Source: Cryptomeria japonica
Lineage: Eukaryota; Streptophyta; Pinopsida; Cupressales; Cupressaceae
Direction of reading: 5' to 3'
Length of the DNA: 64,000 nt
NCBI RefSeq assembly: GCF_030272615.1
Contig: NC_081408.1
Span: forward strand, 620,740,476 to 620,804,475
A program made the position numbers and the translations under genes. This document shows positions 59,865-64,000 of this stretch, one piece after another. The stretch's first letter is position 1. The number at the start of each line of letters is the position of its first letter. Under the pieces are notes generated by a model. It saw only the letters and a list, made by a program, of their open reading frames with translations, was not told the DNA's origin and did not search any database.

Positions 59865-60755
59865 CTTGTCAATTAGTGTCTTGGCTTGAGTCGTTGGTCT
59901 GCGTCATGTGGTATGTTATTCAACCTTATGTCGGGTTGCCTTGTGAGTTTGCAATTATTTATTAATTAATAATTAATCGGTTTACGTAGTTTATAAATAT
60001 TAAATTAAATCAATAGATGACATTAATGTTTAATATTAATGTGCAATTATTATTATTATTGGAGAATTATCATTCATTTTATATTTTATTGGTTATTTGG
60101 AATTGTGGAAATTAATTAATCAATTACTACATATAGCCCATTGGCGTAAATTATTAAATAATGGTTAGTATGAATACAATATATTTACACATATTTATTT
60201 ACTAGGAGTTTATAATTAATTAATAATTAATTGGTGAAATTATATTAGTTTAGTATTTATGCTTATCAGTACATCCATTTATTTATTTATTATTTATTTG
60301 ATTATTTTATATATATTTGGGGGATATTTATAGTATTGAGTTTAAATTATATTGGCTAGAGCATTTATATGTATCTGTACATTTAATTATTTGTTTCTTT
60401 ATTTTTGGCTCATTTATTTATTGGTTATTTATTTTATTAGTTTTGATTTAATATTTGAGCTTTTGATTTATTGGATTATTATTTATTTATTTATTTATTG
60501 TTTAATTACTAGATGAGTATTTATGTCTATTCGTACATTCATTTATTTATCTTCTTTATTGATTATTTATTTAGTTATTGTTGGATTATTTATTGTTTAT
60601 CCAATTATTTATTTTTTTGATTATTTATTTATTTAATTGCATTGTTGTTTTATTTATTTGTTATTATTTGTGTACCTACCCCTTGTTATGATTGACCCTC
60701 TTGGGAGTTGTGATTGTGAGGATAATATTATTTAATTGTTTGTTTATTTGTTTGT
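59865..60755 (+). other. Resumed Gypsy LTR or flanking AT-rich DNA
   Basis: This was contiguous with 1696 before A inserted. The first 100 bp are of mixed composition. From about 59945 it is very AT-rich with many TTATTTATTTATT runs. No ORF or domain is seen. Confidence 0.5.
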
Positions 60756-61940
60756 ATTATTTGTGGTTTTTTTTTTTTTGATCGATAAAAGGCCGAGGCC
60801 AAATTTTATTTCTATTATAATAAATATTACATCTCCATTCAGTGTGGGCACCGGTAGGAAAGAATGGAGATAAGAAAACCTCTGGTCTAGCCCAGATCCT
60901 TTACGGGATCAGATAATACAAAAATTTATAAATTTTACAATTCCTCTTTTGAGGGTAGAAGCTGTCTCTTATAATCATTCCAATTTCTTTCTCTATATAA
61001 TTTCTTTGCAAATGTTTGCTTGAATGGGTCTATCCTTTCTGCCTTGGCGGTGCCTCTGATACCTTGAGTATCATCTTTCATTCCTATCTACCGTATCTGC
61101 AAAACCATATTACATATTTCTCTGCCAAAGTATTAGTAGCATTGTTTACATAAATGAAATGTAAGCTCATTATACGAATGTATACAACATTCTGCCCTTT
61201 ATAGGGGAATTATAGCCTCGCTATCCCTTAGCTTATAACCACCTGAATCTTGTGGGTAACAAATTAAGAGATTAGCCAGGCTACAATTATGCCTTCTATA
61301 AGAAAGAATAACGATCAATCACTATTAGTTCCAACAACATTTCTTAGAAACTTTAAACCTGGAATAAACCAAATTCATCCTTGCCATATCATAGATGAGG
61401 GGCATAAACATATATATATGTATATACATATGCATACATATAAGCATTGAAGGACAGAATTGCCGTTTATATATACATATGCATATAAAATTATATATGA
61501 CAAAACAGAAAGAACAGAGAGCATATACATATGCATAAGAATATATAATTCCTTCTATATATCTGCAAACATCTATATGCCTGAACGTATTCCCCTTCTT
61601 TCATTCAAAATCCCCTTACTCGAGCAACCATATATTCCATACGTCATATTTCCCATATTATACCCATGAAAGCCCCATATATTTAAGGAAGTAATTCATA
61701 AGCACAACAGATAAGTTAGACAAATGGGCATCCTGTAAAGAAACCTATAATACCATATAGCCATCCTAGCTGTAACCAAAGATATCTGTTTAGCAACTAC
61801 CAAAAGCATATGTATTAGTTCATTGTCTATTATGTTTTCTTTCACTAGCCGATATATAGTAAGCCGAGAGTCAGAAGTCATAAGAAACAAGTTTCCAAAT
61901 ACCCTTATAAAGAAAACAAAGGCACTAGGCCTAATAAACC

Positions 61941-62510
61941 CTAACCAACGTTAGTAGGTGATGCTGGTTCAGCATTGATATTTATCCCCTCCCATTCCAG
62001 ATAATTCTCGAACCAATCTTCTCGCTTTGGAAGTGTTACCTGCATCAACCAAAGCAGAAATTCCAAGCTTCTTCCAATCTCCTCCCTTCTAGCCTCGAAG
62101 TTCCCTGTTTCTCCCACACACAGAATTGGGTATCTAGGTACTGGGCAGGAATTCTCAATCAGGATATCATAACGTTTAGGACGCAGAATTGTTAATTCCT
62201 CATCAATGTTGAGCAAAACCCTATTAAGGTCTACCAAGATGGAAGGGATAAAGATATTTCTGCAGAGTTATTCTATATACTCCTTATTCCTATCTACCTG
62301 CATCGCCACTGCTATAAACATGGCGGCAACATTGCTGATCGCCCTTGTTCTATCCTCGCTGTTGATGTATTCCTTGCCTAAAACCTTCTGAACTGCACGA
62401 ATCACTACCTCTTGAGGGAATAAGATGATTTCTTTCAATCGCTTCTTAGAGATTTCTCCAATGAATGCCATTTGTCTCTTTGAGCTCTTAAGTCTGATAA
62501 TAGTGTCCAT
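61941..62510 (-). pseudogene. ORF in insertion L, candidate LINE ORF3
   Basis: About 190 codons run in one frame with a single TAA (likely CAA) at 62268. It starts MDTIIRLKSSKRQMAFIGE and includes VVIRAVQKVLGKEYI, LRPKRYDILIENSCPVPRYP and RSLEFLLWLMQVTLPKRED. The N-terminus is basic and the C-terminus acidic. It has no signal peptide and no known domain that I recognise. It resembles weakly the 22936-22250 ORF of LINE G. An mRNA captured by LINE machinery is an alternative, but the LINE-type tail argues against it. Confidence 0.5.
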
Positions 62511-62866
62511 ATTTCAGATTTTTAGAGTTCCTTCTAAGCCAAGCTATATGCCCGAACTTCTAGAGCTGATGCTATTTAAGAGCCAAAATCCATCATTATA
62601 ACGAATGTTGAGTTATTACCTACTTGATATATGAGTTCTTTCATCTGTGTTAACTGCTCCGTATCTTTATTATAAATCATATCTAAGCTAAAATCTATAC
62701 AAGTGTCTATTATAGATAGTTCCGTAATCCTCATGTAAATAAGCTCTTGTAAGCTTAATAATGAGCAGTACTATCAATTCTGATCTTTTTCTTACGAATC
62801 CTACTTAATCATTATTAAGGGTGTGAAAGACTAATGAATAATCGACATGATGTAATATATCCAAAT

Positions 62867-62934
62867 GTATATATATATATAAGTTTTATATATATATACA
62901 TATATATGTGTGTGAATATATATATATATATATC
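62867..62934. repeat. TA-rich microsatellite in insertion L
   Basis: Runs of (TA)n interrupted by CATATATATGTGTGTG lie upstream of the L ORF. A smaller one lies near 61405-61440. Confidence 0.8.
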
Positions 62935-63112
62935 TGAGGCTCTATTATCCACCGTGCCATTATAAAGGATCGGCTACAGCGGCCTCTGAGAGCTTGGAAA
63001 TGAAATACTCATAAATGTATAAGGTGAAATGAGACCGGGCTATCCTTACTATTTGTTCCGAAGATATTCTCATCCTAAAGATATCCGAGATTCCATCATT
63101 ATTTGTGGTTTT

Positions 63113-64000
63113 ATATTAAATTGGAGTATTTATATATATTGCCTTTGATTTATTTTATTGGGCTTTAATTTATTATTATTATTATTTATTATATTATTAT
63201 TATTACATTCTCTTGTTACTAATTGAGTAATTAAATATCATGTTTATACCTACCCTATTATTTTATTGCTTGAGATTTGAGGGTAAGTAAATAATATTAT
63301 TTTATATTCTTACCTCGATTTTTGAAAGGAGGTTGGTATAGAATATATTTTATTGGAATATTTTGATTGGTGGATATTATTGTGTAGTTTTGAATAAGAT
63401 TCTATTTATTGGCTTTGTGAGCATTTTGTGGGTGTGCTTCAAAATATCTTTTTGCAATTTTTGGATTTTAGGATTGCTTGGAGTGAGAATTGTTTGGTTG
63501 GGTTGGATTTTGGAAAGCTTGTTGGTTTGGATTTTTGCTCTTCTACGATTGCATTACCATCACTCTACTTCCAGGTTGGAGATCTTTTTCCATTCTTGCA
63601 TTTTGATTTTTGAAAAGAGATGTTTTCTTCATGACTGCTAAAAGATTGTCTGGGGAGATTTGGGAAAGAATGATTATTCTAATATCAATAATTGGGAGTA
63701 ATATTTTGGCAAAAAGATTTATATATGATTTTATGAATCTGTGTGTTGTATTGTCGAAAAAGAGCATTTGTGTATGTTGATATGTTGATGCATTGTGGTA
63801 GTGATTGGTTTTATGAGGTTTATTTGTTGTTGCATACCCTGTCTTATGTCCATTTGGTTTGATTAGATCTGGATTGACTATGTCTGTAATCTTTGCTATG
63901 TATGTTATTTTCGGTATATGTTGGAATTCTTGGATGTGTTGTATTGTTGGCCTTAACAAGGATTTGTTTTGGTTTCTTATTGGCTTTTAGTGACTCCTGG
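63113..64000 (+). other. AT-rich DNA right of insertion L
   Basis: This continues the sequence left of 60755. It includes TTATTATTATT runs at 63170-63210, then more balanced DNA. Short ORFs on both strands (such as 63363-63641) show no domain. It may be more of the Gypsy LTR that starts at 1167, whose 3' end is not seen in the window. Confidence 0.4.

Larger units (their letters stand above)
60771..63097 (-). mobile_element. Insertion L: LINE-related, 2.33 kb, 5' truncated or non-autonomous
   Basis: The exact 15-bp target duplication ATTATTTGTGGTTTT flanks it at 60756-60770 and 63098-63112. On the minus strand it ends with GGCCTCGGCCTTTTATCGAT and then poly(A), a typical plant LINE tail. A block near 60850-60895 (GGTAGGAAAG...AAGAAAACCTCTGGT) is also present in LINE G at 21930-21965. 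There is no reverse transcriptase. Its length nearly equals the post-RNase H part of G, so it may be a 5'-truncated copy of a related LINE. Confidence 0.88.

Noticed and set aside
60771-63097. Processed pseudogene of a host mRNA
   Set aside because: The 3' end has a LINE-type tail and shares a block with LINE G. A host origin is not excluded but is less likely.

Overview
This window is intergenic, retrotransposon-packed DNA of a large plant genome. I see no host gene, tRNA or rRNA. The Copia- and Gypsy-type LTRs, the plant L1-type LINE with an RNase H domain, gag-only elements with multi-kilobase LTRs and the depth of nesting suggest a gymnosperm, perhaps a conifer. That organism call is inference.

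The layout is a set of nested insertions, resolved from TG...CA ends, 5-bp target-site duplications (TSDs) and repeats whose copies resume on the far side of inserts. The oldest layer is a Gypsy LTR region (1-1696, resuming at 59865). Element A, a minus-strand gag-only Copia-type element with LTRs of about 2.46 kb, spans 1697-59859 (TSD ATACC). Its 3' LTR carries insertion B (about 2488-3954) and its 5' LTR carries solo LTR C (10489-11293). Its 5' LTR is also split by giant element D (12029-59554, minus strand, TSD ATTCC/ATTCT), which has 4.09-kb LTRs and a gag-like reading frame but no visible pol.

Inside D lie four insertions. E (15213-18980) sits in its 3' LTR. F (20125-39283) is a composite with inverted Gypsy LTR arms, a plus-strand gag-pol, a near full-length LINE (G, 21848-30714), a solo LTR (H) and a small non-autonomous LTR element (I). 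J (43176-54634) interrupts the gag-like ORF of D. K (44991-50006) is nested in J. Outside A, a 5'-truncated LINE-related insertion L lies at 60771-63097.

The most unusual content is E, J and K. Each has TG...CA ends and an exact 5-bp TSD, like a solo LTR. Each shows one order along its own strand: LTR-like start, an array of element-specific palindromes or repeat modules, a long ORF (about 600 codons in E, 1050 in J and K), a TATA box, then about 0.75-0.9 kb to the end. The J and K ORFs are divergent homologues. They encode basic, nuclear-localisation-like proteins of unknown function. The LTRs of D have the same array-TATA-end layout without an ORF, which supports reading E, J and K as very large solo LTRs that carry a gene in U3. 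A possible third ORF downstream of RNase H, shared by LINE G and insertion L, is a second candidate novelty.

Every coding region is broken, mostly by in-frame stop codons of the kind made by C-to-T change, often with the frame otherwise intact over hundreds of codons.
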